Below are positions 22,712 through 22,747 of a stretch of DNA of 22,747 nucleotides, one piece after another. This DNA comes from Pseudomonadota bacterium (GTDB taxonomy: Bacteria > Pseudomonadota > Alphaproteobacteria > Sphingomonadales > Sphingomonadaceae): positions 1-22,747 of the forward strand of contig JAEZQR010000207.1 of the NCBI GenBank assembly GCA_023413015.1, written 5' to 3'. The notes beneath the pieces are model-generated. The model saw nothing but the letters and a program-made list of their open reading frames with translations, searched no databases and was not told the DNA's origin. The first letter of the stretch is position 1; every line of letters starts with the position of its first letter. A program made the position numbers and the translations under genes.

Positions 22712-22747
22712 AGTCAACTATTCTCCCGTTCGCCTCGTGAGGGGCGC

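Noticed and set aside
1..22747. CRISPR array, rRNA, prophage or complete insertion sequence
   Set aside because: I saw no regularly spaced direct repeats, no rRNA sequence, no phage structural genes and no intact transposase with terminal repeats.

Overview
The window is high-GC bacterial DNA that reads as alphaproteobacterial, most likely sphingomonad-like or rhizobial. The evidence is two HWE-type histidine kinases (a family concentrated in Alphaproteobacteria), hybrid kinases of a common alphaproteobacterial type, frequent GTG/TTG starts, and intergenic stretches resembling the dispersed 'GTCCGCTT...GCGGAC' spacer sequence I associate with sphingomonads and Bradyrhizobium. The taxonomic call is an inference; no rRNA or other marker gene is present.

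Left edge (1-2475): the C-terminal end of an unidentified, possibly PIN-type protein; a 433-bp spacer with degenerate repeat sequence; a TMEM175-family potassium channel; two small convergent hypothetical genes with a hairpin between them; and a non-coding stretch.

Centre (2476-18345): a dense sensory island. A + strand cluster encodes an RsbQ-like alpha/beta hydrolase, a PAS hybrid histidine kinase whose PAS domain closely resembles that of Bacillus RsbP, and a membrane HWE kinase with an extracytoplasmic Cache-like domain and two PAS domains. Converging on it is a 1134-residue hybrid kinase (PAS-PAS-PAS-GAF-PAS-HisKA-HATPase-REC). Beside that, also on the - strand, is a membrane PAS-GGDEF-EAL protein for cyclic di-GMP turnover. 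A structured 480-bp spacer separates it from a + strand two-gene operon: a FIST sensory protein and, 3 bp later, a soluble hybrid kinase. A GAF-HWE kinase on the - strand closes the island. Five kinases are present, but no stand-alone response regulator, Hpt protein, NepR, PhyR or sigma factor, so the signals must leave to partners encoded elsewhere. The two hydrolase/FIST-kinase pairs share the same plan: a small soluble putative ligand-handling protein directly upstream of a hybrid kinase with a near-identical coiled-coil linker and HisKA domain. This is the most interesting feature of the window.

Right part (18346-22747): a broken gene, tentatively TniQ-like, with an in-frame stop and a frameshift, followed by a strong intrinsic terminator. 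Next comes a - strand pair of Gfo/Idh/MocA oxidoreductases, overlapping by ATGA and preceded by a possible 27-codon leader ORF with a perfect Shine-Dalgarno that overlaps the next gene by GTGA. A hairpin with a - strand T-rich tail near the right edge probably terminates a gene lying beyond the window.
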